A stretch of DNA of 64,000 bases from Nissolia schottii. Lineage: Eukaryota; Streptophyta; Magnoliopsida; Fabales; Fabaceae. Positions 24,351-36,282 of this stretch are shown here, one piece after another. A program made the position numbers and the translations under genes. Numbering within the stretch: position 1 is the stretch's first letter; the number at the start of each line of letters is the position of its first letter. Under the pieces are notes generated by a model. It did not search any database and was not told the DNA's origin. It saw only the letters and a list, made by a program, of their open reading frames with translations. The stretch is taken from NCBI GenBank assembly GCA_003254905.1, contig QANU01094673.1, positions 113,447 to 177,446 of the forward strand, read 5' to 3'.

Positions 24351-24365
24351 GGGAATGTTTAAATG

Positions 24366-24477
24366 ATCAGCCAGTTAATGAATAACAAAGTCCAAGATGG
24401 TGGTAGTCATCACTATTCCCCCTACGGGACAGCTGATAATTACCATCATCTTGGACTTCGCATCCATTAGATGGCTC
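24366..24477 (+). repeat. Foldback 2 in the CACTA element
   Basis: The arm holding GTCCAAGATGGTGGTAGTCA pairs with the one holding TACCATCATCTTGGAC. The paired region extends outward for about 45 bp, with a loop of roughly 18 nt. Arm length and loop resemble a plant microRNA precursor. Confidence 0.7.
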
Positions 24478-26059
24478 AGTTTACGCAACGGCGGCAAACT
24501 GATAACCAAATTAAACTAATATCACGTCCACGACGACAAAAGCATCGCACGACGGATAATAAAGTGGAGAATCGATGAGAGAAGAGAAGAGAATAGAAAA
24601 TATGGTGCAATTTAGAAGGATGGGGGGGGGGTATTTATACTATTCGGCCAACGGGTTACCGTCAGATATATCCGACGGTATTGTTCTCAGAACGTATTGA
24701 AAACGGCCGAGCGTTGGGAAGAGGCGTCGGTTGAATGCCCGAGGCACTTACCGTCGGTCGTTACCGCCGCTATAACCTCTGATATCTTTACCGTCGGACA
24801 TAGCCGACGGTTGTGTTCTCGGAACCGGCGCCGGCGCGACGATTAATGGGAATGTTGAACAGCCGAGCATTGGGAAGAGGCGTCGGTTGAATAAATGAGG
24901 CACTTACCGTCGGCTAATACCGCCGCTGTGATCTGATATATTTACTGTCGTATCGTGCCGCCGGTAATGATTGCACCAATAAATTATTGATTACACGTGG
25001 CTTTTTGCTATTAGTTGTAAGTTTCCGTCAGTTATTCCCGTCGGAAATGCTGTTCCCGCCATAACCCGCTAAAAAATTACCGTCAGTATTTGCGTCGGGA
25101 AGACTATCCCATGGTAATAGCACGCCTTTTTCACCGGTCAACCAGTTACCGTCGGCTATTTTGTTTTTTCCGACGGTAATGTCTCGACGGTAATAGTCAT
25201 TTTTGTTGTAGTGAATTTGACGCTTAACCACCCAACACAAGCGAAATCGAAGCCATAAGGCTAACCAAATCATAATCAACTTGTGACAAAATGTCACACT
25301 GAACAATCTAAAGATTTTGAACCAGAGATGAAGATCTGAGCAAGAACCAACCATACCAAAATTGAGGTTCCAACAACAAACTTCATGTAGCAATTACAAG
25401 TCTCAATTGTAACATATCAAACTAGCCTAATGCATGTTCGACCAATTTTGCATCGGCAGGAAACTACAACTCAATCAAATTGTGAACATCTCAAGGATCA
25501 CAACACATCTCATAGAAAGAAGAAATTGCACCAAGTTAGAAGAATAAAATCCACAAAGCAGAAATGTTGATCTAACCTAAATCATGGAGAGCATAGGAAT
25601 GCGATCTAATGAAGCACCAAAGGCACAAAAGAGGACATCCGATAAGGCACCGCCACTAAACATAACTGGAGAACATGAGTTGCATGCAGATCACAAATCA
25701 AACACGACAACCAGAATTCCTCTACAAAAAAGTTTCAAGAAGGAGAGAACATGCTAACAAAATGAATGCAAACATGAACCCGAACGCCAGAGAAGAATGG
25801 ATATGGCGATTCTACATCATAAGCCTCTCTAAAACAGAGATGAACGGGAAATGTGAACCAGCGAATGACAAATCAAAAGAGCTGTCGAAAATCACAAACC
25901 ACGCTGAGAAAACGGTGTTGCAATTGTAAAAGCTCACCAGAAGAGATAAACCACTTTGCGCCTGAAAACACAAACAACAATGGTGTTCATAGAGAGAGAC
26001 GAACTCCGAGTCAAGATCTCTGTTGAAGGAGAGCTCTGGAGTAAGAAAGAAAACTAGAT

Positions 26060-26735
26060 CTGACAACAAAAAACCAAAACTAGCGTTCGCAGAACCAACA
26101 ACAGTGGAGATCGCGACGGAAGAAGAGAAATAGATTCGTGTCAGTGATATAACTAGAGAACATGCTGAGAAGCACTAAAAACCAAATCTAAAGCAAAATA
26201 AAAAAAAGTGAGTAGCTTTAGAAAACACGAGGGACATTAGTAACTTGCTGACAAACCAACGAGGGAACCATCGAGCCGGAGAATGTGACTTACACACAAA
26301 TAAGAAGCAAGAACCACAGATTGGCAAAGATGGAAAGTGTGACTCACATCACTACAGATTATAGAAAAACAAGACCCGAGAAGTAGAACCATATCTGACA
26401 ACAAACTACCAGAACTAGAACCAGATCGGCGATCGCATAACCAACAACAGTGGAGATCGCGACGGAGGAAGAGAAATAGATCCGTGTCAGCGATATAACT
26501 AGAGAACATGCTGAGAAGCACTAAAAACCAGATCTAAAGCAAAATAAAAAAAGTGAGTAGCTTCAGAAAACACGAGGGACATTAGTAACTTTATGACGAA
26601 CTAGAGAGGGAACCATCGGGCTGGAGAATGTGACTCACGCACAAATAAGAAGCAAGAACCAGGGATTGGAAAAGATGAAGAATGTGACTCACATCACTAC
26701 AGATTATAGCAAAACAAGACCCAAGAAAGATGCGT
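26060..26735 (+). repeat. Two-copy tandem duplication of about 340 bp
   Basis: 26060-26400 and 26400-26735 share long identical runs, for example CAACAACAGTGGAGATCGCG and ATGCTGAGAAGCACTAAAAA. It lies in the 5' half of the minus-strand LTR element. Confidence 0.8.
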
Positions 26736-27182
26736 GGACTGAAAAACGCTAAAAAACATCGGCACATAAGACGAAAGCAGGATGAAAAACCAGGTCTAAT
26801 TGATGAGCAGAAAACACCAATTTGCCATAGATCAGAGCAAGAAAACCTAAATAGAGAAAATGAACACTAAAGTCATAGCAGCAAACAAAAATGGGAACGA
26901 GGACTAGACGCTAACCACCACTCTAGAATCGAGAAACCAGACGGAGAAGAAAGAAAAGATGCCAACGATGGAATTGAGAGAATGTGAATTGAAAATTTTA
27001 GGGATTTGGAATTTTGGTTTTTTTTGGTTTAAAATTTTTTATGAAAATATGACATAAAAGGGTTGTGAGAGAGAGAGAGAGAGAGAAAATAGATGTGAAA
27101 TGAATACGAAAAGTGTTTGTCAAGAAAGAAAGTGAAAGAAAAATGGAAAAAGACATGGAAAGTGTGTTGTAGAAGATGGGTA

Positions 27183-27199
27183 CCAAGACTCTGATACCA
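27183..27199 (-). other. Primer-binding site (initiator Met-tRNA)
   Basis: The minus strand reads TGGTATCAGAGTCTTGG directly after the LTR. The first 11 bases fit the 3' end of plant initiator Met-tRNA. This fixes the element's direction. Confidence 0.85.
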
Positions 27200-27359
27200 T
27201 GTGAAAATTCATGGTATTAGGAAGAGATGATAGTAAATTGAATGTGTAAATTTCACTAATGATAAAAAGGTTAGTTGCATAAGGGATGTCAACCCTTATA
27301 TAGAAAACTACATAGTAACTAGTCCTAATCAGCTCTCAAACACAATTATATCTCTAATA
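27200..27359 (-). repeat. 5' LTR of the minus-strand element
   Basis: 160-bp partner of 21595-21754. Its first base pair is TA rather than TG, a point change in the terminal dinucleotide. Confidence 0.85.
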
Positions 27360-27372
27360 GATGATGTAGTAG

Positions 27373-28717
27373 TGTTGAAAGCTTTTTGTCACTCTCGTCG
27401 TATTATATATATATATATATATATATATATCCTTCTTTACAGCTTTCAGATCCAATTGCAGTATAGTCGAGTATAGTCGTATCCACAGGGAGTTGCAAAA
27501 ATACCGTTCTTGAGTTTGTTAATTAAATAATAAGGTGAAGAATTGGTAAATTGATTGACAGTTAAATAAACTAAATAAAGAACATAAAAGATAAATAGGC
27601 AACAAATCAGAGGTAGATCAGGAAGCTTGTTGGGAATTGAATCCTATTATAGTTTCATGTATCCATTCACTTATTACAATAGAGTTATCATTTCATTGAT
27701 TGCCCGCCACCAGTTATTAACTTGTTCATCTCTGTCGAGCATGAAAAGATCATCAAGTTTCCTTTATTATGTTGTCACTTTCGTGCACAAACTTAACAAA
27801 GTACACCAGCGTTATTGATGAATTGATTTAGTTTCAATTTATGATGCCACTGTCGCGCGCAACCATGCAGTTTAAAATCATGTTTTAGGTAGCTAAGCTA
27901 AAACAAGCATTAAGCGTAAAATCGATTCAAGCAAATCATAGAAATTGATAAATTCATAATGCAAAAGTTACGTGGATACAATCATGCTCTAATATTCATC
28001 AAAATCCCAACAACGAAGAGGATTAGAAATCCATCTTACAAGAGATAATCTCAGAGGCAAGGTGATGGACGCTTACCATGACACGTTCTCACGTTGTCAT
28101 GACAACGACCACCGTGCTTCCTCGATCACTCCTGGCTCCTTCACCGGCCTCCTCTTTGTTGCTAAACTAACCTAAGATTTGAAATACAAATGAAATTGAA
28201 AAGGAACAGATTCTGAATGAGGGAAGGGATTGTTTTGAAGAGTGCCTCGGCCTTCTATTTATAGGCAAGAATTTGGGTCACCGCTGAGCTGTTTGCAGAG
28301 CAGGGGCGGCTACAGGCTGTCATGGCGGCTACAGCTGGCGGCGGTAGCTTTTGCAGGGTGGCACCGACTTTTACAGGGCGGCGCCAGCCTGTTGGCGGCT
28401 GCAAGTGGCTTGGTGGGTACTATCGCTGAGCGGCTGGGGTACCTCGCTTAACAGTGCTTGTCTTGTTTTGCGCTGAGCAGCCTGTTGTTACCGCTGAGCG
28501 GCCTCGCTTATGATTTTGTCTTTTTCCTTCTTTTGCCTCCTTTGCTCTTTGCTTCGTTCTCTGGGGGGTTATTCTTAATTAATATGCTTGCATCCATCTT
28601 TAGGAATATATATTATAAATCCTACAAAATTGGGAAATTTAGTCAGATAATTCTTTAAAACATAAGCAGATAGGTGTCATTTTGCTGGTTGAATTTTGTG
28701 CAATACGACACTTATCA
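27373..28717 (-). mobile_element. Solo LTR, TGATAAGTG family, copy 1
   Basis: 1345 bp, flanked on both sides by AGTAG (27368-27372 and 28718-28722). Ends are TG and CA; the plus-strand right end is CACTTATCA. The body matches the solo LTR at 57502-59156, for example CAATTGCAGTATA and GTTGCAAAAATACCGTTCTT. It starts about 70 bp inside that copy, so the two differ at that end. A TATA box on the minus strand (TATAAATAG near 28258) implies transcription towards lower coordinates. An (AT)n run lies at 27406-27431. No internal genes, so a single LTR left by recombination. Confidence 0.82.
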
Positions 28718-28722
28718 AGTAG

Positions 28723-29029
28723 CAGATTCTGAGGAATGCGACGGTGGCACCTGACCAAGTCACTGTCGCTATGTCATCAACTCTCCACCCTTACACCCAA
28801 TTCACAAACCGTGAGTCTGTCCCACCTCTGCACGAATCATACACAAACTTCACCAAATCATTCCGTCAATTCTCTAAGACTTCCAAAATCGAAGAAACCC
28901 AATCACAAAAATACCACCACTTGAAACTCTCGAACACTTGCTTCGTTTACACCTCCTTATCTCTGAAACCAAATTGTTGCATCTAATTCTTCAACGCCCA
29001 ATTATAAGGATGGAGATTTTGAACCTAGA
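28723..29029. other. Unassigned 300-bp island
   Basis: Lies between the solo LTR and the gypsy remnant. Two overlapping plus-strand frames of 62 and 80 codons are open, rich in Ser, Thr and His. Composition looks exon-like, but no family is recognised. It could be a captured gene scrap. Confidence 0.25.
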
Positions 29030-29400
29030 AGTTAGTTTCCTTTGCATTAATAAGATGCTTTCTAAATAGAGCGATAAGGGAACTAGAATTTTGGATTGCC
29101 TTGCCTCTAGGTTTGGGCACCATGACTAGCCAAGTAGGATAAACAATTTTTTCAATGAAGGCAGTCTCCTTTAATGCTTTCACCTATTTTTGTACTTCAT
29201 GGGATTTCTCTGCGATCATCTTCCTCCATTTTTGCTTTACCGGCTTTGTGCCAGGTAAGATAACAAGCTTGTGCACCATGAGCGAGGGGTCGATTCCAGG
29301 CATATCTGCAGTGGAAAAAGCAAAGAGATCCGCATTTTGTTGGAGAGTTGCTATTAGTCGCTCTTTTAATCCTGGAGGGAAGGATTGCTGATGAAAGTTA
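29030..29400 (-). pseudogene. Reverse transcriptase N-terminal fragment
   Basis: The minus-strand translation shows the region upstream of the RT core: ADMPGIDPSLMVHKL, then PGTKPVKQKWRKM and EKIVYPTWL, the usual order before the palm motifs. It stops before the YxDD active site. Confidence 0.75.
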
Positions 29401-29444
29401 CCTGTTCAGTGTTAACACCTATCTGAACAGGTTCTAGTTCTCCT

Positions 29445-29878
29445 TCAGGCTCCGGCCTTTCCCGCTGAGGAGGATTTGCAAAATAAATCTTGTTCATCAT
29501 GACATGAACTGACCGTGATACATTGTTTTCCAAAGAGCTTTTTACCAGCTTTGAATCTGAAGGATCGGATCGTGGCCACTTCGTTCTTTGCTGTTAGAAA
29601 TTTCATAGTAAGGCCCACAGTGGATATCATTGAATTTATTGTGTTTAGCATGGGTTGGCCCAAGATTATGTTGTAAGCAGAGGGCTTATCAACCACCATG
29701 AACTTCACTTTTTTTGTCCTTGTGGTGGGTTTTCGTCCCACAGTCAGATATAGGGAGACATAATAGTTCGGGGAGACCATTTCTCCAGAGAAGCTCACGA
29801 GATCCTCAGGGTAGTGTTCTAAGTTAGAATTTTTTAGACTGAGTTGATTAAAACAGCTCCTGAAGATAATATCTATCG
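29445..29878 (-). pseudogene. Retroviral-type aspartic protease of the gypsy remnant, main part
   Basis: Contains the family phrase FMVVDKPSAYNIILGQPMLN and the preceding flap-like VSLYLTVG. The active-site end lies beyond the inserted solo LTR at 32386-32410. There the usual D-T/S-G reads D-stop-G, so the catalytic triplet is lost. Confidence 0.8.
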
Positions 29879-30424
29879 TGTAACATCCCGATTTTTTCTC
29901 TTACGAAGATTTCGCAAAATAAATAGATAAGAATAAATTAATAAGATTGAAAAATTTAATTATTAAATTTAATCCCTAAAATATTAGCTAAAAATAGTAA
30001 TTTTGCGATCTCGTGAAGTCCTGCGAGGTCCGAGTCGATTTTCGGTTGTTATTAAAATTTAATTACGACTCAATGGAGTCCGTAAAATACACTAATATGA
30101 AAACAAAATTTAGGAATGCCTCTGCAAAACTTAAACTACTAATAGGGAAAAATTAGTAGATTATAACAGTATGTCTGGACTATTTTTCGGACAGCCATAC
30201 GCGAAGTACCGAGACTGCGAACAACAAAACACAATCAAACATGATCAAAATTGTACTGAGGGGGTCATCTATATCCCCTGCCACGGTTGGCAGGGATATT
30301 TTTCCTATATATGTATATCATATATTATTATATAACATAATAATAATAGTAAATAGCAAAAATAATAATATAATAATAATATATAAAAACCAAAACTGAG
30401 GCGGTGCACTATGCCGCCTCAGGT

Positions 30425-30460
<36 letters not shown>

Positions 30461-32385
30461 TAGTATATGACATCAGAGGCCATTTTCCCCTCAGCTCTTA
30501 ATTCATATTTTCATACTGCTAAATTTATTTGTGTTCCGTTCGGGCGCTCTGCGATTACGCCGTTGGACTCAGGAAAAATAGCACGATCGCCTCAAGGTTC
30601 GCGGGACTTGCAACTTTCAAAAATGCTCAAAAAAGTGGGTAAACCGCTCTAACCACTGTCTATGTGGTTTCAAGATGTTTGATGATGTTTGTGATATGTT
30701 TTGTGATAGATTATATTAGGTTTAATTGCTTGATAATATTCTTGATAATTATAAAATGATTATGTTTAATTACGGAGACCTATGCATGCTTGATGATTAT
30801 GAATTACTTGTTAGAGCTATGTTGGATTTATGATGAGAAATGATTATGAGACATGAAATTATATTTTTATGACGTGAAATATTATGATAAATACCTAGGA
30901 AATTGCTTATGATGATGGTTGTGCTATGTTTTGTGTTAGAATATGTTAGGTTTTAATAGCTAAACGATGTTCTTGAAGGTTTCTATCGATTATACTTGTA
31001 TCTGGAAGTTTCTGCAGGTCTGGTAATCCATTGGAATAATTGTTAGAATTAGGTTGGTTTATGTTTATGAAGATGTTGAGCCTGAAATTAGGTGATATAT
31101 TATATGTTAAATATTATGTTAATATGAGGTAATACATATTAGAGGTTGGTGATAAATGACGAAGATGATGACATGAGATTTTGAACGGTAATTACTCAAG
31201 AAATAATAGGGATATGCTTATGAGTTATACAATGTTATGGGTGTTAAATGATTTAGATGATGATGATGATAGAAAAACTCCCTCTTGGAGGGCCGAGGGC
31301 TCGACTTTTGGGAAAGGTCTTAGTTCCGGTCGAGTCATAGGTCTGACCCCCACGCCATCCGTTTGATGGTCACCTCGGTCTTGGTTAGTGAGAATTATGG
31401 GGTCAAGACACTGCAGGTGAGACCCTTCAGGTTTAGCGCGACCTGGCCGCCACGATGCGGGCTGTAATGTGTGGTTGTAGCATGTGGTCGCAGCTACAAG
31501 GGACGAGGACGGAACCGCTACTAAGGCTTGCCTTATACCGCAGGAGTAAAATGAATTTCAAAAGACAATGGTGATGATGTAGTAGTGTAGCTATGTGAAT
31601 TGTATGATGAGGATTTTGATGTAATAGTATAGCTATGTGAATCGTATGATGATGTTGAGTTAGGAACTAGATTAGCAGATAGATGACGTAGATAATGAAG
31701 AATAGATCCCCCGAGCACCTAGTAACGTAGATAAAACTGCTCAGGTCTAGTATGGATATTAATAACTAGTAGGACTATAGTATACCTGTGACACCTAGAA
31801 ACCCTTGAGCGGCGGAATCATAATTGAGTATGAAAAGAGTTACGACGATTAAGGTTTCCCACTGAGAACCTTGTGTTCTCATACCCACTCCTTTATGGTT
31901 CTAGGTGCGCACGACGAGGATGCAGAGGATGTTAGAGCGGTGCAAGCAGTACAAGGACGAGAAGCACTGAAGAAGATGGATAGAGGAATAGGGAAATCAG
32001 GGCTATGATAGAGCTATCGCACTAGTCCTTAGTCAGTAGGCTATATGTTTGTGCTACTATGTAATTATACGTAACATCTATAATATTACACGTGTAACCA
32101 TTTGTGAATATATGGTATGGACCTTTGGTTGCTATGAATGTTGAATACACCTAATTACTATTCGTTAAGTATGCTACGCTACCACTTACAATACATATTC
32201 TGTCAAGGACCAGGCTCATATTTTATACTATGATACGTATAAAGAAAATTTAAAATGGTCCATATTTCTGGGTAACTGTATTTTTAAACTCATAAGCGGG
32301 ACTAAGTAATATCCCAACCAAAGAGATAACAACCTAGTCAGCAGGTTTGCGACTTAAGCGTGGACTAGCTAGCTAGGGTGTTTCA
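29879..32385 (+). mobile_element. Solo LTR of a TGTAACAT..GTTACA gypsy family, copy 1
   Basis: 2507 bp, starting TGTAACATCCCG and ending AGCTAGGGTGTTTCA, with TATCG on both sides (29874-29878 and 32386-32390). Segments such as GGTCTTAGTTCCGGTCGA and CGACTTAAGCGTGGACTAGC are shared with the copy at 37794. An (AT)n tract is at 30428-30456. No internal genes. It landed in the protease gene of an older gypsy element. Confidence 0.92.
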
Positions 32386-33217
32386 TATCGAGCTTCCCTA
32401 GTCTAGCAATACTCGTCTAACTTCAGCATTTACCAACATTGCGGAAATGACCATTGGATCATTATGTTCTGGGTAGTGTGAGCGTAATCTTCCCTGGTGA
32501 ATGTGATATCAGGGAGGTGCCTAGTTCTACGAACCTTGTGAATTGTTTCCCTGTGTAGATGTAATACCTTTTGGAGATGTCGTTTCCTAGTAGACCTGGT
32601 GGAACCACCTCCTGCAAACCCGCTGGCTATGGTGTTGTAACCTTGGTGGTGTCAGGTCGCATGAGATCTCTGTCTCTTTGTTCGTCGAGATAATCTTCAC
32701 ATCTGCGATTATCTTGGTGGAATTTCTTCTATCCTAATCCCTGTTATCCATTCTTCTCTTTCTTTCCTGTACAACATACCTTTCTAACATGTCGTCGCAT
32801 GCCCAGCTTTTCACTTCGTCTTTTAAATCCACACACTCCTTGGTATTATGGCTGTAGGAGTCGTGGAAGCTGCAAAATAGAGTAGTGTTTGTCCTCAGCC
32901 TCAACTATATTGGCCTTGGCTTGGGGAATCTGTCTTTGTGATGAATTTCCTTGTATAGCTGTGTCAGGGATATGGTAAGCAGGGTATCATTAGATCGTTG
33001 CACAGACGGTCAGCACGCGGTGATTGGTGGAATCTCCTTCTTGGGCCCTCACCAATGTCTTTAGGGAGTTCGTTTTTTATGGCTTGCATGCCCTCCTGTT
33101 GGTACAGGTATTCCTCAGCCCTCTCTTGAATCTCTATCAAGACCTGAGGTGACCTTTTGGAAAAATTATTTGCAAATGGACTTCTTTTCTTTAAGCCATT
33201 AGGCCTATTAGCACCAC

Positions 33218-34199
33218 CTAAGGCTGGATATCCTTTACTTGGGCATACTCATCATAAAAATGATCCAGGTATTGGCGGAGTGACTCATCCCGTTTCTGTA
33301 TTACTCCTAAGAGGCTTAATGCTGTCTTGGGTTTCATCCTCCGCAAGGTAAAGTTTGCAATGAAACGCTCTGCCAGGTCGTTAAAGGTCTTGAGACACTT
33401 AGGTGGGAGTGCATTGAACCAGACACGTGCCCTTTTCTTAGGGTAATTGGGAATGACTTGCATTAGATGGCGTCTGAGGCCACATCCAACACCATTCAAT
33501 GACCAAAAGCATCCAGATGATGTTAAGGGTCCGTGGTGCCATCGTATGCTTCCATATCCGTGGGAGGATGGAAACTGTGATCGGGAACCGTGTCAGGTAT
33601 GTCATCCGCAAAAGGGTGGTTCCCATTCCCTTTCTCTTTCCTTGACGTAGAGTGTCCCTTGTCTGCAGCCTGGGTCCTGAGTTCCATGAAGGCACCGTGC
33701 ACAGATTCGTGGACTTCTTCATTCACCTTTGGGCTTATTGGCCATCATTGCAGTTAAGATCGTCGATGTGGCGTTCTCTTTCTTCAGTTTGCCTTATGCT
33801 ATGGTTCTGCTTTTGCTCTACCTCCTTCTTGGCTTTAACAACTGTAGCGTGAATCTCTACCTGTCTTCTCCTATCGTCTTCAGCCAGCTTAAGTTGGAGT
33901 AGGGCTGTCTTCAACTGCGCGATCTTTTCGGCTTGGTCCCTTACAACATCGGCTAGGTTTGGAGGAGGGGGTAGGTTATTTTCTGCTGCTGGCTCCTGAG
34001 GTTGATTGGGCTGTTTGGGTGGGATCTCTTTAGGAGGGGGTAGAGTTTGTTGGGATAGTGGAACATGGGTTCCCACATAGTGACTCACTGGTGTCCACAA
34101 AGATTGCAATGCGGTAAGTCTTCTTGTTATTCTTGGGTGGCATGGTGACAGAGGTTCTTCAGAATCCCAAAAGTGTGTGGGATGCCATAAATTCCCCAC
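33218..34199 (-). pseudogene. gag gene of the gypsy remnant
   Basis: The N-terminal frame (34199-33735) has a Pro-rich region and a Lys/Glu-rich coiled-coil-like segment (KTALLQLKLAEDDRRR). After frameshifts, 33499-33218 shows the retrotransposon gag signature ARVWFNALPPK, then FNDLAERFIANF and DESLRQYLDHF. Further on, near 32870-32812, a zinc-knuckle-like CSFHDSYSHNTKEC is visible. gag forms the particle that packages element RNA. Several frame breaks make it a relic. Confidence 0.8.
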
Positions 34200-34619
34200 A
34201 GACAGCTTCTCGATGCAATTTGGTTCCTAGAGCTCCTATTTGGGTTCAGGATGCCAGAGTGGGTAACTGCAAGGACTCAGACGCTCAAGTTAGTGAAGGT
34301 AGGATGATAGGTTAAAGTCAATGGGAAATAAGTTCTAGGTCGTACCTGGTGTGCTGGGTTGGCTTAAATACCTGGGTGGGAGCCGTGACTTCTGATGGCA
34401 TAGGATCCTCTCGCTTAGATTCCTCTCTGAGGTCCGTGGAGTAATGTTCGCTGAGGGAGTGCATCGCGGTCCGAGGATATTTCAGAGTGTTTATGGGGGA
34501 GGAGCTTGTTTGGGTCAGATCTTTCTATGGACCATGGGGTCCAAGTTCTTGAATGAGCCTTTAGGGCTCCGTCCATAACAAGGTTAGAGAATGCCAAACA
34601 TTTATTGGAAAGGTTGTTG

Positions 34620-36282
34620 TGATGCCAATTAAGTATTCCAAGTATGTATCATTATACTTAATAGGCCTAATATTTCTAAGAGCTAATTTTTCTTTCATTG
34701 TTTCCCATGAAATTATTGTGTATGTTGTCGATATACTATGATTAATTTGTTTGTTCTCGATTCATTTGAATTGGATGATAGCTTACAAAATGCTCTACTT
34801 TTGTTAGTGACATATGATGTGTATTTTTTGTTGTTGCATGAATCAGTATTTTATATAGAAGTTATGACGTAATAAACTACAATTATATGTTTTATGGTAT
34901 TCTAAGCTATGCGACCTGACCAAAGTGCTTGTAGATACACAGATGAGATTGTGCTTATCGAGTAATGATGAGTGGGAACTTGCTAAGGAAATTTGTCGTA
35001 AATTGAAGGTGTTTTATGATGTGACTACATTATTTTTTAGGATACAATATCCAACTGCTAATATTTACTTTCATAAAGTTTGTCAAATAAAGTTGGCATT
35101 GGAAAAATGGGTTTTTTCTCTTGATCCATTGATTAGTCAAATGACATGAAATATGAAGAGAAATTTTGATAAGTATTGGAATGAAATTAATGGCATTATG
35201 GGAGTTGTTGTTGTCTTGGACCCTAGGTTTAAGTTTCCTTTCCTTGAGTACAAGTTCTTTAGATTTTATGCTGACCCAATTGAGTATTCAAAACAAGTTC
35301 AAAGAATTCAACAGTTATGCAATGACTTGGTCATAGAGTACCAACAAAAGGAAGTTTCTTCAAGCTCAAAGCTGCATATTAGTTTTCTCCACAAGAACTC
35401 ACTCAATCTGATGATAAAGATGATGAAGTTACGTATGAATTGTATCTTAGAAAGTTGAAGAAAGCAAAGGGTTCATTTGTGAAAACTAAATTTAATTATT
35501 ACATAAAGGAAGATGTTGTTCCAAGAACTCCTGATTTTAATATTTTAGTTTGGTGGAAAGTGAATGGGGCTACATATCCAACTCTCCAAAAAATTGCTAG
35601 AGATGTATTTGCTATACCTGTGACCATTGTTGCTTCTGAATCCGCGTTTAGTGTGAGTGGTCACTTAATTGGTCCTCATCGTGCTAATCTACATGAAGAC
35701 ACAATAGAAGTTTTGATGTGCTGTCAATATTGGTTGTGGTCAAGTGCTTTGGACAAAGGTAAATTGTTTAATATGTTTTATCTATTTTTTTAATTTTGGT
35801 TTTCTGATAACAATAATTGGTTTATTAATGAATTTATCTTGTTTAATTTGTAGGGGAAAACCTATTGCTATTACAAGAAGTGGCTTTTTTTTGTTACTTG
35901 AAATTTATTTGAAACTTATATGTATCTTAGATATTTCTGTGTGACTTGTTGAAAAGTTGGTTGTTATTTGTCTGTTATTTGCTTGTTATTTAAATTTTAT
36001 TGTTATCGGATCCTTTTATATTTAATTAATGTTAAATGTTAACATTTGTTGTATTTTATTATATGATTATGTTAATCTGTATATGGATTAAATTTTATAG
36101 TATTTCAACATGTGTTCTAAAAAATGGGACGGGATAGGTACCCGCGGGACGGATGCGTGTTATAATGTTTAAAATCGATGGGTAGGGGTGCGACGGGTAG
36201 ATGTTAGTGTTAATAAGGTGCTGGGCGAGGGCGGGTTGAGGTAAAACCCACCCCACCCTGCCCCATTGCCATCCTTATCTTC
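34620..36282 (+). mobile_element. hAT-family transposon remnant, left end missing
   Basis: The right end reads CCCCATTGCCATCCTTA, the inverted form of the common plant hAT terminus (TAGGGATGGCAATGGGG-like), preceded by GGTACCCGCGGG. The left end is not found and was probably removed by the gypsy element. The interior encodes a broken transposase. Confidence 0.75.
34925..35793 (+). pseudogene. hAT transposase (RICESLEEPER/DAYSLEEPER type), broken
   Basis: Three frames carry consecutive parts. 34925-35149 (SSNDEWELAKEICRKLKVF, from the RNase-H-like domain) ends at a stop. 35153-35458 has the DUF4413-like VVVLDPRFKFPFLEY. 35440-35793 has the C-terminal dimerisation domain (WWKVNGATYPTLQKIARDV, then VASESAFSVSGHLI). 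The zinc-finger BED N-terminus is absent. At least one stop and one frame change rule out function. Confidence 0.88.

Larger units (their letters stand above)
22345..25213. mobile_element. CACTA (En/Spm-type) transposon, non-autonomous
   Basis: It begins CACTACAAGAAATT and ends with the inverted ATTTTTGTTGTAGTG, flanked by AAT on both sides (22342-22344 and 25214-25216), the 3-bp duplication of CACTA elements. The subterminal zones are packed with short motifs CCGTCGG and CGACGGTAA in both directions, as expected for TNPA-like binding sites. At 2869 bp it lacks a recognisable TNPD transposase. It holds a repeat-rich open frame on the minus strand, a GC-rich segment (23620-23830) and two large foldbacks. 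Confidence 0.92.
21595..27359 (-). mobile_element. Non-autonomous LTR retrotransposon, 160-bp LTRs
   Basis: Direct repeats of 160 bp at 21595-21754 and 27200-27359 match closely. Read on the minus strand each LTR starts near TGTTAGAGATATA (TATTAGAG in the 5' copy) and ends in TTTCACA. The base after the 5' LTR begins TGGTATCAGAG, the primer site for initiator Met-tRNA. The flanks GACGA (21590-21594) and GATGA (27360-27364) are a 4-of-5 target duplication. No gag or pol domain was found in about 2.7 kb of own sequence, so it is of the LARD/TRIM kind. A CACTA transposon lies within it. Confidence 0.85.
29030..34610 (-). mobile_element. Ty3/gypsy retrotransposon remnant (gag, protease, start of RT), split by a solo LTR
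   Basis: Reading on the minus strand: a promoter-like LTR or leader part (34610 to about 34200), gag (34199 to about 32640), protease (32480-32386 and 29878-29445), then the start of reverse transcriptase (about 29400-29030), where it is cut off. Many frameshifts and stops. The rest of pol and the second LTR are gone. The block 29879-32385 is a later solo LTR. Confidence 0.8.

Noticed and set aside
33157..34315. Plus-strand frames of 63-67 codons
   Set aside because: They are antisense to the gag relic of the minus-strand gypsy element.
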